NCBI RefSeq assembly: GCF_028335745.1
Contig: NZ_CP116477.1
Coordinates: forward strand, 3,720,001 to 3,784,000
Source: Pectobacterium sp. A5351
GTDB lineage: Bacteria; Pseudomonadota; Gammaproteobacteria; Enterobacterales; Enterobacteriaceae
DNA: 64,000 nucleotides
Direction of reading: 5' to 3'
Position numbers and translations under genes: made by a program. A model generated the notes under the pieces. It was not told the DNA's origin and searched no databases. It worked only from the letters and a program-made list of their open reading frames with translations. How positions within the stretch are numbered: the first letter of the stretch is position 1; each line of letters begins with the position of its first letter. Positions 1 through 9,843 of the stretch are shown in pieces.

Positions 1-379
1 AACAGCGCAAATGGATATGCTCCTGTTCCGTCACGACCGTTTCCAGCACCCTGCTCACCAGTCGTTTGGACAACGCGTCGGCCACACCGACATCGAATAA
101 CAGGTTCGATTCTTTGCGGTAGTTCACAATATCCAACATTTCCTGGCTAAGCTGGAACATGCTATCCGCATAGCGAAAAACAAGCTGCCCCAGCTCTGTC
201 GGTTCCAGCCCCCGTCCCTTGCGCTTGAAAAGCTTGCCTTGCAGACGCTCTTCCAGGCATTTAATCTGCCCGGTAATGGTCTGCGGCGTTAAGAACAGCG
301 TCTCTGCCGCACCAGCAACGGAACCCGACTTATAAACCTGCCAGAAATAATAGAGATGATTAAAATTCAAATGAGACAC
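1..379 (-). CDS. nhaR: NhaR, LysR-family activator of nhaA (N-terminal part)
   Basis: Partial gene: the N-terminal 126 codons are present and the rest lies beyond the left edge. The protein begins with [20 protein letters not shown] and continues into a LysR winged helix-turn-helix, closely matching E. coli NhaR. NhaR activates nhaA in response to sodium. The start is a GTG at 379-377; the codons further upstream do not match the family, and a purine-rich stretch precedes it. It follows nhaA by 32 bp on the same strand, so the two are probably co-transcribed as in E. coli. Confidence 0.93.
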   Translation of the reverse strand, partial: MSHLNFNHLYYFWQVYKSGSVAGAAETLFLTPQTITGQIKCLEERLQGKLFKRKGRGLEPTELGQLVFRYADSMFQLSQEMLDIVNYRKESNLLFDVGVADALSKRLVSRVLETVVTEQEHIHLRC

Positions 380-411
380 ACTCGCCCCCTCTTCGCGCCT
401 CCGGCATAGCC

Positions 412-1608
412 TCAACCCTTACACGGCTGCACCGCCTTGTCCAGCGTAGGCAACACCCCACGCAGTGCCAGATAGCCGAGCAGCGCCGCCAGCCCCGATG
501 CCAGCAAGATTCCCAGCTTGGCATAGGTAATCAATTCCGCATCGCCGCCGGAAAAGGCCAGCAGCGTAATGAATATTGACATGGTAAAACCGATACCACA
601 CAGCACGGACACCGCCACAATCTGGCTAAAGCCAACGCCAGCAGGCAGACGCGCGTAGCCCAGCCGGATGGTTAGCCAACTGAGCAAGGTAATACCCAGC
701 GGTTTACCAATCAGCAGCCCGGCGGCGATACCCAGACTCAAAGGGGAGAACAGTTTTTCCAGCACAATTCCCTGTAACACAATGCCTGCGTTAGCGAAGG
801 CAAACAGCGGAATAATCAGAAACGCGACCCATGTTTGTAAACCGTGTTCCAGCGTGGTTGCCGGAGACGTTTCCCCATCGGACGTACGCAAGGGAATAAA
901 GAATCCGACGATTACCCCAGCCAGCGTCGCATGAACGCCACATTTCAGGATGCAGACCCACAGGACCATCCCCACCAGTAAATAGGCGGATGTTTTCCTG
1001 ACCTGTTGCCTATTCAAATAGGCCAGCGCTGCAACCGCCAACACCGCGCCGCCCAGCGCAGGCCAGAAGATCTGTTGCGTATAAAACAGGGCAATGATCA
1101 GGATCGCCCCCAGATCGTCAATGATCGCCAGTGCCAGCAGGAAGACTTTTAATCCTGCGGGCACGCGTTTGCCCAATAGCGTCAGCACACCAATGGCGAA
1201 CGCAATATCCGTCGCAGCGGGAATAGCCCAACCAGCGCGCGTTACCTCATCCTTTGCGTTGAAAAGCAGAAAGAGCAAGGCGGGAAAAATCATTCCGCCT
1301 ACCGCCGCCGCCAGTGGCAACATTACCTGTTGACGGCTGGCTAACGAGCCTTCAACCAGCTCGCGTTTCACTTCCAGACCAATCAGCAGAAAGAAAATCG
1401 CCATCAGGCCATCGTTAATCCACAGCAGCAGATTTTTATTAATTTCCAGTGCACCAAAGCGCATTTCCACTGGCATCATCAGGAACTGTTGATAGCCAGC
1501 GGCGGTAACAGACCAGTTGGCAAACGCGAGCGCGAAAACCGTTGCCACCATCAACATCATGCCAGCCGCCGCATCCAATCCGATAAAACGGCGAATCATT
1601 GTTATCAT
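412..1608 (-). CDS. nhaA: Na+/H+ antiporter NhaA
   Basis: Inner-membrane electrogenic sodium/proton antiporter of 398 residues with about 12 hydrophobic segments, the normal family size. The ion-binding aspartates are present: the AIIDDLGAI motif puts the Asp pair at residues 164-165, and Asp134 lies in the PAATDIAF motif. Conserved [12 protein letters not shown] and LEVKREL segments near residues 55-84 match E. coli NhaA. The ATG at 1608 has GAGAG about seven bases upstream; a second ATG three codons in is possible. It is first of an nhaA-nhaR unit, so NhaR control is expected by homology. Role: sodium and alkaline-pH tolerance. Confidence 0.97.
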   Translation of the reverse strand: MITMIRRFIGLDAAAGMMLMVATVFALAFANWSVTAAGYQQFLMMPVEMRFGALEINKNLLLWINDGLMAIFFLLIGLEVKRELVEGSLASRQQVMLPLAAAVGGMIFPALLFLLFNAKDEVTRAGWAIPAATDIAFAIGVLTLLGKRVPAGLKVFLLALAIIDDLGAILIIALFYTQQIFWPALGGAVLAVAALAYLNRQQVRKTSAYLLVGMVLWVCILKCGVHATLAGVIVGFFIPLRTSDGETSPATTLEHGLQTWVAFLIIPLFAFANAGIVLQGIVLEKLFSPLSLGIAAGLLIGKPLGITLLSWLTIRLGYARLPAGVGFSQIVAVSVLCGIGFTMSIFITLLAFSGGDAELITYAKLGILLASGLAALLGYLALRGVLPTLDKAVQPCKG

Positions 1609-1834
1609 TGACTTACTCTCCCATCAGACACGAACGTTAATATCGTACGCCCGCTTTCTTGCCAGCAAGATTACGCAATCTAACCACTCGTTAAAAGCAG
1701 ATTAAAACTGGCATAAAACTCGTAAAAACCGATTTGTTAAGTGGGGAGTTTTAAAGCGAGATATAAAAAACGTCGGGAGCGCTTTTCAACGTTGTGCAGC
1801 AACGGCGCGGGGTGACGAACAAGGATGGCTGTCA

Positions 1835-1871
1835 TAAAAAAACCGGCAGGTTTACCCCACCGGTCTTTTTG
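1835..1871 (-). terminator. Rho-independent terminator of dnaKJ
   Basis: The minus strand reads ACCGGTGGGGTAAACCTGCCGGT, a GC-rich stem, with a run of T after it (A-run at 1835-1841 on the plus strand). It lies 23 bp past the dnaJ stop codon. Confidence 0.8.
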
Positions 1872-1893
1872 ATTACGCGTTAACGATAAGCCA

Positions 1894-3036
1894 TTAGCGG
1901 GTCAAATCGTCGAAGAATTTCTTCACGCCATCGAAAAAGCTTTTCGAACGCGGGCTGTTTCTTTCACCAGACGGGCCGCCGAAACTCTCATCGAGTTCTT
2001 GCAGTAGCTGTCTCTGACGCTCGTTCAGGTTCACCGGCGTTTCCACAACCACACGGCACAGCAGATCGCCCTGTGCACCGCCACGTACCGATTTCACACC
2101 TTTACCACGCATACGGAACAGTTTGCCGGTTTGCGTTTCCGCAGGCACTTTCAGCTTCACCCGGCCATCCAACGTCGGGACTTCAATTTCGCCGCCTAAT
2201 GCCGCCATCGCAAAATTGATCGGCACTTCACAGTACAGGTTATTTTCTTCACGCTGGAAGATCGGATGCGCTTTAACCTGCACCTGAACGTACAAATCCC
2301 CTGACGGCGCGCCGTGCTCGCCCGCTTCACCTTCACCGGATAAGCGAATACGGTCGCCTGTATCCACGCCCGCCGGAATTTTCACCGACAGCGTTTTGCT
2401 CTTCTCTACGCGGCCATGACCGTGGCATTTGACGCACGGATCTTTAATGATCTTACCGCGCCCATGACAGTGTGGACACGCCTGCTGTACGGTAAAAAAG
2501 CCCTGACGCATCTGAACCTGACCATTACCATGACAGGTCGGACAGGTGATCGGGGAGCTACCCGGCTTCGCACCGCTGCCGTGGCACACATCACACTCTT
2601 CCAGCGCGGGAATTCGGATCTCTTTGGTGACGCCACGTACCGCTTCTTCCAGCGTCAACTCCATGTTGTAGCGTAAATCGGAGCCACGACTCGCACGCTG
2701 ACGGCGGCCACCGCCAAAAATGTCCCCGAACACGTCGCCAAAAATATCACCAAAATCGGCACCGCCGCCGCCAAAGCCACCGCCGCCTCCGCCTCCGCCC
2801 ATACCACCTTGCTCAAACGCCGCGTGGCCGTACTGATCGTAGGCAGCGCGTTTTTGCGAGTCGGTAAGGATCTCGTAGGCTTCTTTGATCTCTTTGAACT
2901 TGGCTTCTGCCTCGCTATCACCCGGATTACGATCGGGGTGGTACTTCATCGCCAGACGCTTGTAGGCTTTCTTTATTTCGCGCTCATCCGCGCTTTTCGA
3001 AACGCCCAGGCTTTCGTAATAATCTTGCTTCGCCAT
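1894..3036 (-). CDS. dnaJ: Chaperone DnaJ (Hsp40)
   Basis: Co-chaperone that stimulates the DnaK ATPase and hands over unfolded clients. Of 380 residues (E. coli 376). The J domain starts [12 protein letters not shown] with the HPD motif at 33-35, then a Gly/Phe-rich linker (about 75-110), a zinc-binding domain with four CxxCxGxG repeats (about 148-210), and the C-terminal substrate-binding domains. An in-frame ATG seven codons upstream exists, but the start at 3036 matches the family and has AGGA eight bases before it. It lies 107 bp downstream of dnaK on the same strand and is expected to be co-transcribed from the dnaK heat-shock promoters. Confidence 0.98.
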   Translation of the reverse strand: MAKQDYYESLGVSKSADEREIKKAYKRLAMKYHPDRNPGDSEAEAKFKEIKEAYEILTDSQKRAAYDQYGHAAFEQGGMGGGGGGGGFGGGGADFGDIFGDVFGDIFGGGRRQRASRGSDLRYNMELTLEEAVRGVTKEIRIPALEECDVCHGSGAKPGSSPITCPTCHGNGQVQMRQGFFTVQQACPHCHGRGKIIKDPCVKCHGHGRVEKSKTLSVKIPAGVDTGDRIRLSGEGEAGEHGAPSGDLYVQVQVKAHPIFQREENNLYCEVPINFAMAALGGEIEVPTLDGRVKLKVPAETQTGKLFRMRGKGVKSVRGGAQGDLLCRVVVETPVNLNERQRQLLQELDESFGGPSGERNSPRSKSFFDGVKKFFDDLTR

Positions 3037-3061
3037 TTCTTTTCCTGCCCTCAACATGCGT

Positions 3062-3093
3062 GCACGGGCGCAGAGTTTCCTCGACGCCCGTGC
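3062..3093 (-). other. Hairpin in the dnaK-dnaJ spacer
   Basis: A perfect 9-bp inverted repeat, GCACGGGCG / CGCCCGTGC with a 14-base loop, lies between dnaK and dnaJ. There is no T-run, so it is probably not a terminator. E. coli has a reported small RNA (tpke11) at the same spot; whether this spacer makes one is unknown. Confidence 0.5.
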
Positions 3094-3143
3094 TGATTGC
3101 CAGCAATAGCCTTGTGGCTGCTACTGCGCCCGCTCAAGGGCGA

Positions 3144-5051
3144 TTACTTTTTATCTTTTACTTCTTCAAACTCAGCATCAACGACATCGTCGTCGCGACG
3201 AGCAGAGGCATCATCAGCGGCACCTTCAGGACCTTGCTGTGGTTGAGACGCTTCCAGCAGCTTGCCGGAAACCTGAACCAGCGCCTGCATTTTCGCTTCG
3301 ATTTCTGCTTTGTCTTCGCCTTTCAGTGCGCTTTCCAGCGCTTTCAGTGCGTCGTCAATGGCAGCTTTATCGTCAGCGGCCAGTTTATCGCCCGCTTCTT
3401 CCAGTTGCTTACGCGTGCTGTGCAGCAGGTGATCGCCCTGGTTACGTACCTGAACCAGCTCTTCAAACTTACGGTCAGCTTCAGCATTCGCTTCCGCGTC
3501 ACGTACCATTTTCTGGATTTCTTCTTCGTTCAGACCAGAAGATGCCTTGATAGTGATTTTCTGCTCGCGACCGCTGTTTTTGTCTTTCGCGGAAACGTGC
3601 AGGATACCGTCGGCGTCGATGTCGAAAGTGACTTCGATTTGCGGCATACCGCGCGGTGCAGCCTGAATACCATCCAGGTTAAACTGACCCAGCGATTTGT
3701 TATCGTGCGCACGCTTACGCTCACCCTGCAGAACATGAATCGTTACCGCAGACTGGTTGTCTTCCGCCGTTGAGAACACCTGACTGTGTTTAGTCGGGAT
3801 CGTGGTGTTCTTGGCGATCAGCGCAGTCATCACGCCGCCCATGGTTTCGATACCCAGAGACAGCGGGGTAACGTCCAGCAGCAGAACGTCTTTCACGTCA
3901 CCAGACAGAACACCGCCCTGAACCGCAGCACCGATAGCAACCGCTTCATCCGGGTTCACGTCTTTACGCGGCTCTTTACCGAAGAAGTCAGCGACTTTCT
4001 TCTGCACCAGAGGCATACGCGTCTGACCACCAACCAGAATCACGTCCTGAATTTCAGAAACGGACAGGCCAGCATCCTGCAACGCCACTTTCAGCGGCTC
4101 CAGAGAACGGTTTACCAGCTCTTCTACCAGTGATTCCAGTTTCGCACGAGTTACTTTGATGTTCAGGTGCTTAGGACCCGTCGCATCCGCCGTGATGTAT
4201 GGCAGGTTAACGTCGGTTTGCTGAGCAGAAGACAGCTCAATCTTGGCTTTCTCTGCCGCTTCTTTCAGACGTTGCATCGCCAGCGGGTCATTGCGCAGGT
4301 CGAAACCTTGCTCTTTCTTAAATTCATCAACCAGATAGTTGATCATGCGGCTATCGAAGTCTTCACCACCCAGGTGGGTATCACCGTTGGTCGCCAGCAC
4401 TTCAAAGGTTTTTTCGCCATCAACTTCGTCGATTTCGATGATGGAAATATCGAACGTACCGCCGCCCAGGTCGTAAACCGCGATAGTACGGTTGCCGACT
4501 TCTTTATCCAAACCATAAGCCAACGCTGCCGCTGTCGGTTCGTTGATGATACGTTTTACTTCCAGGCCCGCGATACGGCCAGCATCTTTGGTTGCCTGAC
4601 GCTGCGCATCGTTGAAGTAAGCTGGTACGGTGATAACCGCTTCGGTGATCGTCTCACCCAAATAGTCTTCTGCCGTTTTCTTCATTTTTTTCAGCACTTC
4701 AGCCGAAATCTGCGGCGGAGCCATCTTCTGATCTTTCACTTCCAGCCATGCATCGCCATTATCTGCCGCGATAATTTTGTACGGCATGATGTTGGCATCG
4801 CGCTGAACTTCTTCGTCTTTGAAACGACGACCAATCAGACGCTTAATAGCAAACAGGGTATTTTTCGGGTTGGTCACTGCCTGACGTTTAGCCGGTTGGC
4901 CAACCAGAGTTTCGCCATCTTGCGTATAAGCAATAATTGAAGGCGTGGTGCGATCGCCTTCGCTATTTTCCAGTACTTTTACCTGCGTACCGTCCATAAT
5001 CGCGACACAAGAGTTGGTTGTACCCAGGTCGATACCAATAATCTTACCCAT
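3144..5051 (-). CDS. dnaK: Chaperone DnaK (Hsp70)
   Basis: ATP-dependent chaperone of 635 residues (E. coli 638). Phosphate-binding loop 1 ([10 protein letters not shown]) is at residues 5-14 and phosphate 2 (DLGGGTFD) near 194-201. The interdomain linker [13 protein letters not shown] leads to the substrate-binding domain, and the C terminus ends in EEVKDKK as in E. coli. It works with DnaJ and the nucleotide exchange factor GrpE, which is not in this window. It is the first gene of dnaKJ, preceded by two sigma-32-like promoters. Divergent from satP. A long antisense open frame at 4167-4940 is only a codon-bias shadow. Confidence 0.99.
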   Translation of the reverse strand: MGKIIGIDLGTTNSCVAIMDGTQVKVLENSEGDRTTPSIIAYTQDGETLVGQPAKRQAVTNPKNTLFAIKRLIGRRFKDEEVQRDANIMPYKIIAADNGDAWLEVKDQKMAPPQISAEVLKKMKKTAEDYLGETITEAVITVPAYFNDAQRQATKDAGRIAGLEVKRIINEPTAAALAYGLDKEVGNRTIAVYDLGGGTFDISIIEIDEVDGEKTFEVLATNGDTHLGGEDFDSRMINYLVDEFKKEQGFDLRNDPLAMQRLKEAAEKAKIELSSAQQTDVNLPYITADATGPKHLNIKVTRAKLESLVEELVNRSLEPLKVALQDAGLSVSEIQDVILVGGQTRMPLVQKKVADFFGKEPRKDVNPDEAVAIGAAVQGGVLSGDVKDVLLLDVTPLSLGIETMGGVMTALIAKNTTIPTKHSQVFSTAEDNQSAVTIHVLQGERKRAHDNKSLGQFNLDGIQAAPRGMPQIEVTFDIDADGILHVSAKDKNSGREQKITIKASSGLNEEEIQKMVRDAEANAEADRKFEELVQVRNQGDHLLHSTRKQLEEAGDKLAADDKAAIDDALKALESALKGEDKAEIEAKMQALVQVSGKLLEASQPQQGPEGAADDASARRDDDVVDAEFEEVKDKK

Positions 5052-5100
5052 CTAAACATCTCCACTAAAAAGTCATATTCGGTGTGGTGGTTAAACCTAC

Positions 5101-5127
5101 TGTGCGGGCGAAATGTCATTTTTCAAC
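5101..5127 (-). promoter_or_regulatory. Candidate proximal heat-shock promoter of dnaK (P2-like)
   Basis: The minus strand reads GTTGAAA (5127-5121), about 10-12 bases, then CGCCCGCACA (5110-5101). This resembles the E. coli dnaK P2 arrangement of GTTGAAA followed by a C-rich -10 element. It is a weaker match than the upstream promoter and lies about 50-75 bases before the ATG. Confidence 0.5.
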
Positions 5128-5255
5128 AAGATTTCTCGTTTTCCAACAACATACCCTCGTTTTCATCAGCAGCACACGTTTCATTGTCATGCTAACCACC
5201 GATGTAACGGCCCGACACACGCCTTCGCGGCAGGTCAAACTGTTTCGGTTGGAAA

Positions 5256-5290
5256 TAAGATGGGGCCAACATTTCTATCATCAAGGGGGG
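5256..5290 (-). promoter_or_regulatory. Sigma-32 heat-shock promoter of dnaK (P1-like)
   Basis: The minus strand has the -35 element CCCCCCTTGA (5290-5281), a 15-base spacer, and the -10 element CCCCATCTTA (5265-5256). This is almost the sigma-32 consensus (CTTGAAA ... CCCCATNT) and strongly resembles E. coli dnaK P1. It lies about 205 bases upstream of the dnaK ATG. The rest of the 5052-5534 divergent gap with satP holds no other clear site. Confidence 0.85.
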
Positions 5291-5534
5291 AAGATGAAAA
5301 AAAATGACCTTTATCCCTCGTACGATCAAACTATTCTGTCTTCCCCATGTTGTGTCCATTCCAAACGCCCGATATGATGCCGCGCTCGCCGCAAAAATGG
5401 GGACATTTCCCTACACAATGGCGGGCAATAACACCTAAACGACACCTATCCCAACGTGATTGGCGCATTCGCTAACTTTAAATGCCGCGCCCGACACGAA
5501 GGGACTATTAATTATCTGTTATTGCAGAGGATTT

Positions 5535-6110
5535 ATGAGCACGAACACGTTGGCAAATCCTGGTCCATTAGGACTGATGGGCTTCGGGATGACCACTATT
5601 CTGTTGAACCTGCACAACGCAGGCTTTTTCCCACTTTCTTCCATCATTCTCAGCATGGGTATTTTCTACGGCGGCATCGCCCAGATTCTGGCCGGTCTGC
5701 TGGAGTATAAAAAAGGCAATACATTTGGCGTGACCGCGTTTACGTCTTATGGCGCATTCTGGCTGACGCTGGTTGCTATTCTCATGCTGCCGAAAATGGG
5801 TCTGGCGGAAGCCAGCGATCCCCAGTTTCTTGGCGTGTTCCTTGGCCTGTGGGGCATTTTCACACTGTTTATGTTCTTCGGTACATTCGGCACCAACCGC
5901 GCAACGCAATTTGTCTTCGGTAGCCTGACCATACTGTTTGCTCTGCTGGCTGTCGGTAACTTTACCGGCAATCACGCGCTGCTGACCTTCGCGGGTTACG
6001 AAGGTATTATCTGTGGCGCGAGCGCAATTTATCTGGCAATGGCTGAAGTGCTGAACGAGAAGTTTGGCCGTAGCGTCCTGCCAATTGGTGCTCGTGGCGC
6101 GTCTCACTAA
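5535..6110 (+). CDS. satP: Acetate/succinate:H+ symporter SatP (YaaH family)
   Basis: Inner-membrane uptake permease of 191 residues in the GPR1/FUN34/YaaH family, with six predicted membrane helices. The family signature NPGPLGLMGF is at residues 8-17 and GLLEYKKGNTFG is conserved in the middle. E. coli SatP is 188 residues and very similar. The start at 5535 follows AGAGGA; an upstream in-frame ATG at 5460 would add 25 residues that do not fit the family. Single gene, divergent from dnaK, ending at a strong terminator. Confidence 0.95.
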   Translation: MSTNTLANPGPLGLMGFGMTTILLNLHNAGFFPLSSIILSMGIFYGGIAQILAGLLEYKKGNTFGVTAFTSYGAFWLTLVAILMLPKMGLAEASDPQFLGVFLGLWGIFTLFMFFGTFGTNRATQFVFGSLTILFALLAVGNFTGNHALLTFAGYEGIICGASAIYLAMAEVLNEKFGRSVLPIGARGASH

Positions 6111-6153
6111 GTTCTGACGCCATACCCGTACCGACGCGATCCTGCGTGAAATG

Positions 6154-6193
6154 CAAGCGGGCCCTGTTAACGTGACAGGGCCCGCTTGTTTTT
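6154..6193 (+). terminator. Rho-independent terminator of satP
   Basis: A perfect 14-bp stem, CAAGCGGGCCCTGT / ACAGGGCCCGCTTG, with a 7-base loop is followed by TTTTT. It ends the plus-strand satP transcript; on the minus strand there is no T-run. Confidence 0.92.
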
Positions 6194-6244
6194 GATAATG
6201 CCGCGTTTTTGATGACGGTACATTTTAAGAACGATACAACACGC

Positions 6245-7582
6245 TTAAACCTCAACAGGCGAACGATCGCGCGCGTCGCTATCGGCCAAAGCGCGCGAAT
6301 CGGCATCCAGATCGCGCTGCAAATACATCCCCAGCAGCAACCCTACCGCGGCCAGAGTCAGAACATAGAATGCCGGTGCCAGCGGCGTGGCCTTCATAAT
6401 CAGCGTGACAAAGACGGGAGTCAGGCCACCGAAAATGGCATAGGCAACGTTGTAGGAAAAAGAAATCCCCGAGAACCGCACCGCAGCCGGAAACGCCCGC
6501 ACCATGACATACGGCACACCGCCCACCACGCCAACGCTGAGCCCCACAACTGCATAGCTGACAAAGAGCAGCGTCGTACTGCTTGCTGCCGAACTGTAAA
6601 AGAACCAGCTACAGGCGGCCAGCGACAGGCTGCCCACCATAAACAGCCTGCTGGCGCCAAAGCGGTCGACCAGCAGCCCCGCACCGACACAACCCACCAT
6701 CAACGCAATCGTTGCCAGACAGTTCGCCTGCAACGCCAGCGCCGCAGGAATGCCGTGGACTTTTTGCAGGTAGGTCGGTGCCATCAGAATAACGACGACG
6801 ATACACGCAGACAGCAACCAAGTCAGCAGCATGGAAACCACAACCGCACGTTTATGGTTTAAGACGACAGATTTTAGCGGCAGCTCTTCCGCCAGCTTTT
6901 TCTGCGCCTGCATTTCCATAAAAATAGGCGTTTCCTGCAACCAGCGGCGCAGATACATGGCAGCAAGGCCAAAAACCCCGCCGATGAAGAACGGCAAGCG
7001 CCAGCCGCCGCCCGACATCTGCTCCGGCGTAAGCACCGTATTCAGCAACGTCGCGATCAGCGAACCCAGCAGAATCCCCATCGTCAGCCCGGCAGTCAGC
7101 GTACCGCAGGCAAAACCGATGCGAGCTCGAGGCACATGCTCCGCCACGAAGACCCACGCACCGGGGACTTCCCCACCGATTGCAGCCCCTTGCAGCACGC
7201 GCATCAACAGCAGCAGAAGCGGTGCAGCAATACCAATGGCTTCATAGGTTGGCAGCAGGCCCATTGCCAGCGTCGGTAGCGCCATCAGCAATATACTGAG
7301 GCTGAACATTCTCTTACGTCCGCTTTTATCACCAAAGTGGGCCATGATGATGCCCCCAAGTGGGCGAGCCAGATAGCCTGCGGCAAAAATACCGAACGTC
7401 TGTACCTGCCGCAGCCATTCAGGAATATCCGGCGGAAAGAAGAGATCGCCAATCACGGCAGCAAAGAAGACAAAAATAATAAAATCATAAAACTCTAACG
7501 CGCCACCCAGCGCAGCCAGAGACAGCGTTTTATAGTCCTGCCGGTTCAACCGGCGAGGATCGGCGTGTTGATCCTGAGTCAT
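6245..7582 (-). CDS. MFS transporter, metabolite:H+ symporter (MHS) type
   Basis: Inner-membrane protein of 445 residues with about 12 hydrophobic segments. The early segment ALGGALEFYDFIIFVFFA and the loop motif HFGDKSGRKR (near residues 82-91) are typical of the MHS branch (ShiA, KgtP, ProP relatives), as is the MRVLQGAAIGGEVPGAW segment. The substrate cannot be told from sequence; organic acids or compatible solutes are common in this branch. It is a lone gene between satP and mog, absent from that position in E. coli K-12 as I recall, so an accessory insertion or a lineage-specific gene. The Shine-Dalgarno site is weak. Confidence 0.85.
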   Translation of the reverse strand: MTQDQHADPRRLNRQDYKTLSLAALGGALEFYDFIIFVFFAAVIGDLFFPPDIPEWLRQVQTFGIFAAGYLARPLGGIIMAHFGDKSGRKRMFSLSILLMALPTLAMGLLPTYEAIGIAAPLLLLLMRVLQGAAIGGEVPGAWVFVAEHVPRARIGFACGTLTAGLTMGILLGSLIATLLNTVLTPEQMSGGGWRLPFFIGGVFGLAAMYLRRWLQETPIFMEMQAQKKLAEELPLKSVVLNHKRAVVVSMLLTWLLSACIVVVILMAPTYLQKVHGIPAALALQANCLATIALMVGCVGAGLLVDRFGASRLFMVGSLSLAACSWFFYSSAASSTTLLFVSYAVVGLSVGVVGGVPYVMVRAFPAAVRFSGISFSYNVAYAIFGGLTPVFVTLIMKATPLAPAFYVLTLAAVGLLLGMYLQRDLDADSRALADSDARDRSPVEV

Positions 7583-7702
7583 AAGATACCGTGCATTGCC
7601 AGAGTGAAAAAATCCACCACAGTGTGTAAAGTAGAAATTACTATAGCGGCAAAATTTTTATACACCAGCAAAGCTGAATCTTATGTTCCAAATCACCTAA
7701 CT

Positions 7703-8290
7703 TCAGTCTTTTATTTCGCGTACAGCATTTTTAGGGCGAAAAGCTGCTACCACATCCGCATTGGTTTCAATGTAAGGGCCTTCCAGCAGTTGGATACAAT
7801 ACGGTACGCTGGCAAAAATACCGGCCACAACCACCTTGCCATCAGCGTTTTTTAAACCTTCCAGCGTTTCCTTAATCGACTTGGGCTGCCCTGGAAGATT
7901 AAGAATCAGCGCCTGTTTGCGCAGCACCCCCACCTGACGAGAGAGGATCGCGGTAGGAACAAAGCGCAAGCTGATCTGCCGCATTTGTTCGCCAAAACCC
8001 GGCATTTCTCGATCGGCAACAGCCAGCGTGGCATCTGGCGTAACATCACGACGCGCAGGCCCCGTTCCCCCGGTTGTCAGCACCAGATGGCAGCCACGTT
8101 CATCCACAAGCTCACACAGTGTTTGTTCAATCATCGGCTGTTCATCCGGCACCAGTCGAGTTTCCACTTCAAAAGGTGTAATCAGGGCGCTACGGAGCCA
8201 GGATTCCAATTCTGGGATGCCTTTGTCCTGATAAACCCCGTTGGAAGCGCGGTCAGATACGGAGACCAACCCAATACGCAATACATTCAT
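7703..8290 (-). CDS. mog: Molybdopterin adenylyltransferase Mog
   Basis: Transfers AMP to molybdopterin, activating it for molybdate insertion by MoeA in molybdenum cofactor synthesis (cytosol). 195 residues as in E. coli MogA. The start MNVLRIGLVSVSDRAS, the nucleotide/MPT-binding LTTGGTGPARRDVTPDATL segment (about 72-90), and the LNLPGQPKSIKE segment match the family. The ATG at 8290 has GAGG six bases upstream; a GTG two codons earlier is less likely. Lone gene in this window. Confidence 0.96.
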   Translation of the reverse strand: MNVLRIGLVSVSDRASNGVYQDKGIPELESWLRSALITPFEVETRLVPDEQPMIEQTLCELVDERGCHLVLTTGGTGPARRDVTPDATLAVADREMPGFGEQMRQISLRFVPTAILSRQVGVLRKQALILNLPGQPKSIKETLEGLKNADGKVVVAGIFASVPYCIQLLEGPYIETNADVVAAFRPKNAVREIKD

Positions 8291-8678
8291 AAGCACCTCA
8301 GTCTAAGTAAAACATTAATTTTATCAGGATATTGAACGCTTTTAGCAAGCAATTATCTCTTATGAGGAAATGCATACCACGTTCGTTATTTCGCGCTGTA
8401 TGCGGTATGACATTTGATAACTATTATTAAATAGCGTCTCAAAAAAAGTAAAAGATTACTGAAATTAATAATACCCTGGCGCAATTAAAATTTAAGAATA
8501 GTAAGCGCATAAAAAAGATCGCTTACCCATTAAGAGCAGATGAAATAAGCCGATAAATTAAAGAGAAAAGAATGATATCCACCGCGGCAGAACATCACCT
8601 TAAATCAAATCATATGATAAAATTAAAGCACTTCTTGAGTATCAAAATAAGTAAAAAAGACCTATCAAGGAAGTCGCC
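8291..8678. other. Mog-GGDEF intergenic region
   Basis: A 388-bp AT-rich gap between two divergent genes. It must hold both promoters. I see a GCATACC ... GGTATG inverted pair near 8372-8408 but no convincing consensus promoter and no coding frame. Confidence 0.5.
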
Positions 8679-9767
8679 ATGAACGATCTTAAATATAAGA
8701 TACTTAAGCTTTTTGCCCATCCGACATACGCCTTTTTCCTGTTCGGAGTGATTTCCTTTATCTTCACTATCATTATTATGCATGAAGCGAACAAGTCGAC
8801 CTGGAAAACAGAACGAACAAATCTCGATACCGCCATAAAAACCTACGGCTCCTACACCAACAGCGGTGAAGTAACAGAAAGCGATATTGATCGGCAATCC
8901 GGCATTTATTTGTCTTCACGTACCAGAACATTTGCCTTTAACACGCGAGATTCGCGTAGCGAATGTATAAACAAACTTTCTTCTTCCGACCTCACCTTCA
9001 ACGATATGGCCGTTATTCGCACCTGCCAGAATAAACTGCCTTCTATAGGAGATTATGCGGGTAAAGACACACTGACGATTATTTTCCCTATTCTGTCGCC
9101 AACCGATGAGTTATTGGGTATTTGGATAAGAACAACATCAGAAAACCCACAACCATCCCTTATCCAGACGCTGTCCTCTTTGTCCTCGCTTCTCATTATT
9201 GCAGGTAGCGTGCTGCTCTTCGCTATTTTAGGTAGCCTGATGTCACTGCTGACAAAAAAATATTTGGTGGAATTGCCGATCATCGCGCGCTATGACGACC
9301 TCACTGGTTATTTACGGCGAGACGCGTTCTTTCTGGCTGCCAATAAAGCCTTTAGTGTCGCCAATCTGACCAAGCGGCCCGTCAGCGTCATTCTGATCGA
9401 CATCGACTACTTTAAGCACGTGAATGATAGCTTTGGTCACGGCGTCGGTGACGAGGCGCTGAAGTGTGTTGCCGACACCTTCAAAAAATCATTTCGTCGC
9501 GAAGATATTTTTGGCCGTATTGGCGGCGATGAATTTGCAATCGTGCTGCCGAATACCGGGTTAGACGATGCGTACACCATCGTGGATAAAGCGAGAGCAC
9601 GCGTTAGCGACACGCCTTGTGAAACCGCCACAGGGAAAATCAAGCTGACGGTCAGTATTGGGCTGGTTGAATACCATATCGCTGGAGAAGACCTCAGCGA
9701 GGTGATGAAACGGGCCGATGATAATCTTTATGTCGCGAAGAAAACCCGTAACGCGACGGCGAGATAG
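8679..9767 (+). CDS. Membrane-bound diguanylate cyclase (GGDEF)
   Basis: Predicted cyclic-di-GMP synthase of 362 residues. A transmembrane helix at about 17-35 and a second at about 166-190 frame a periplasmic domain of about 130 residues that contains two cysteines (96 and 116). The cytoplasmic GGDEF domain (about 205-358) has the metal-binding DID at 241-243, an intact GGDEF at 282-286, and a product-inhibition I-site RRED at 273-276 with the usual five-residue spacing. It should therefore be an active, feedback-inhibited cyclase. There is no EAL domain. It sits alone between mog and tal, absent there in E. coli. The periplasmic sensor domain matches no family I can name. Confidence 0.9.
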   Translation: MNDLKYKILKLFAHPTYAFFLFGVISFIFTIIIMHEANKSTWKTERTNLDTAIKTYGSYTNSGEVTESDIDRQSGIYLSSRTRTFAFNTRDSRSECINKLSSSDLTFNDMAVIRTCQNKLPSIGDYAGKDTLTIIFPILSPTDELLGIWIRTTSENPQPSLIQTLSSLSSLLIIAGSVLLFAILGSLMSLLTKKYLVELPIIARYDDLTGYLRRDAFFLAANKAFSVANLTKRPVSVILIDIDYFKHVNDSFGHGVGDEALKCVADTFKKSFRREDIFGRIGGDEFAIVLPNTGLDDAYTIVDKARARVSDTPCETATGKIKLTVSIGLVEYHIAGEDLSEVMKRADDNLYVAKKTRNATAR

Positions 9768-9801
9768 ACTTCTCCCTTCAAAAATGCCAGCGCGCAGACA
9801 A

Positions 9802-9831
9802 AAAAATAGCCGGGAATCCCGGCTATTTTTA
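9802..9831. terminator. Bidirectional terminator between the GGDEF gene and tal
   Basis: An inverted repeat AAAAATAGCCGGGA / TCCCGGCTATTTTT with A-run before and T-run after serves the two convergent genes. Confidence 0.9.
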
Positions 9832-9843
9832 TCAGCAGAATGC

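Noticed and set aside
4167..4940. Long antisense open frame (257 codons) within dnaK
   Set aside because: It is opposite a near-identical DnaK frame and is a result of codon bias; no homology or start site supports it.
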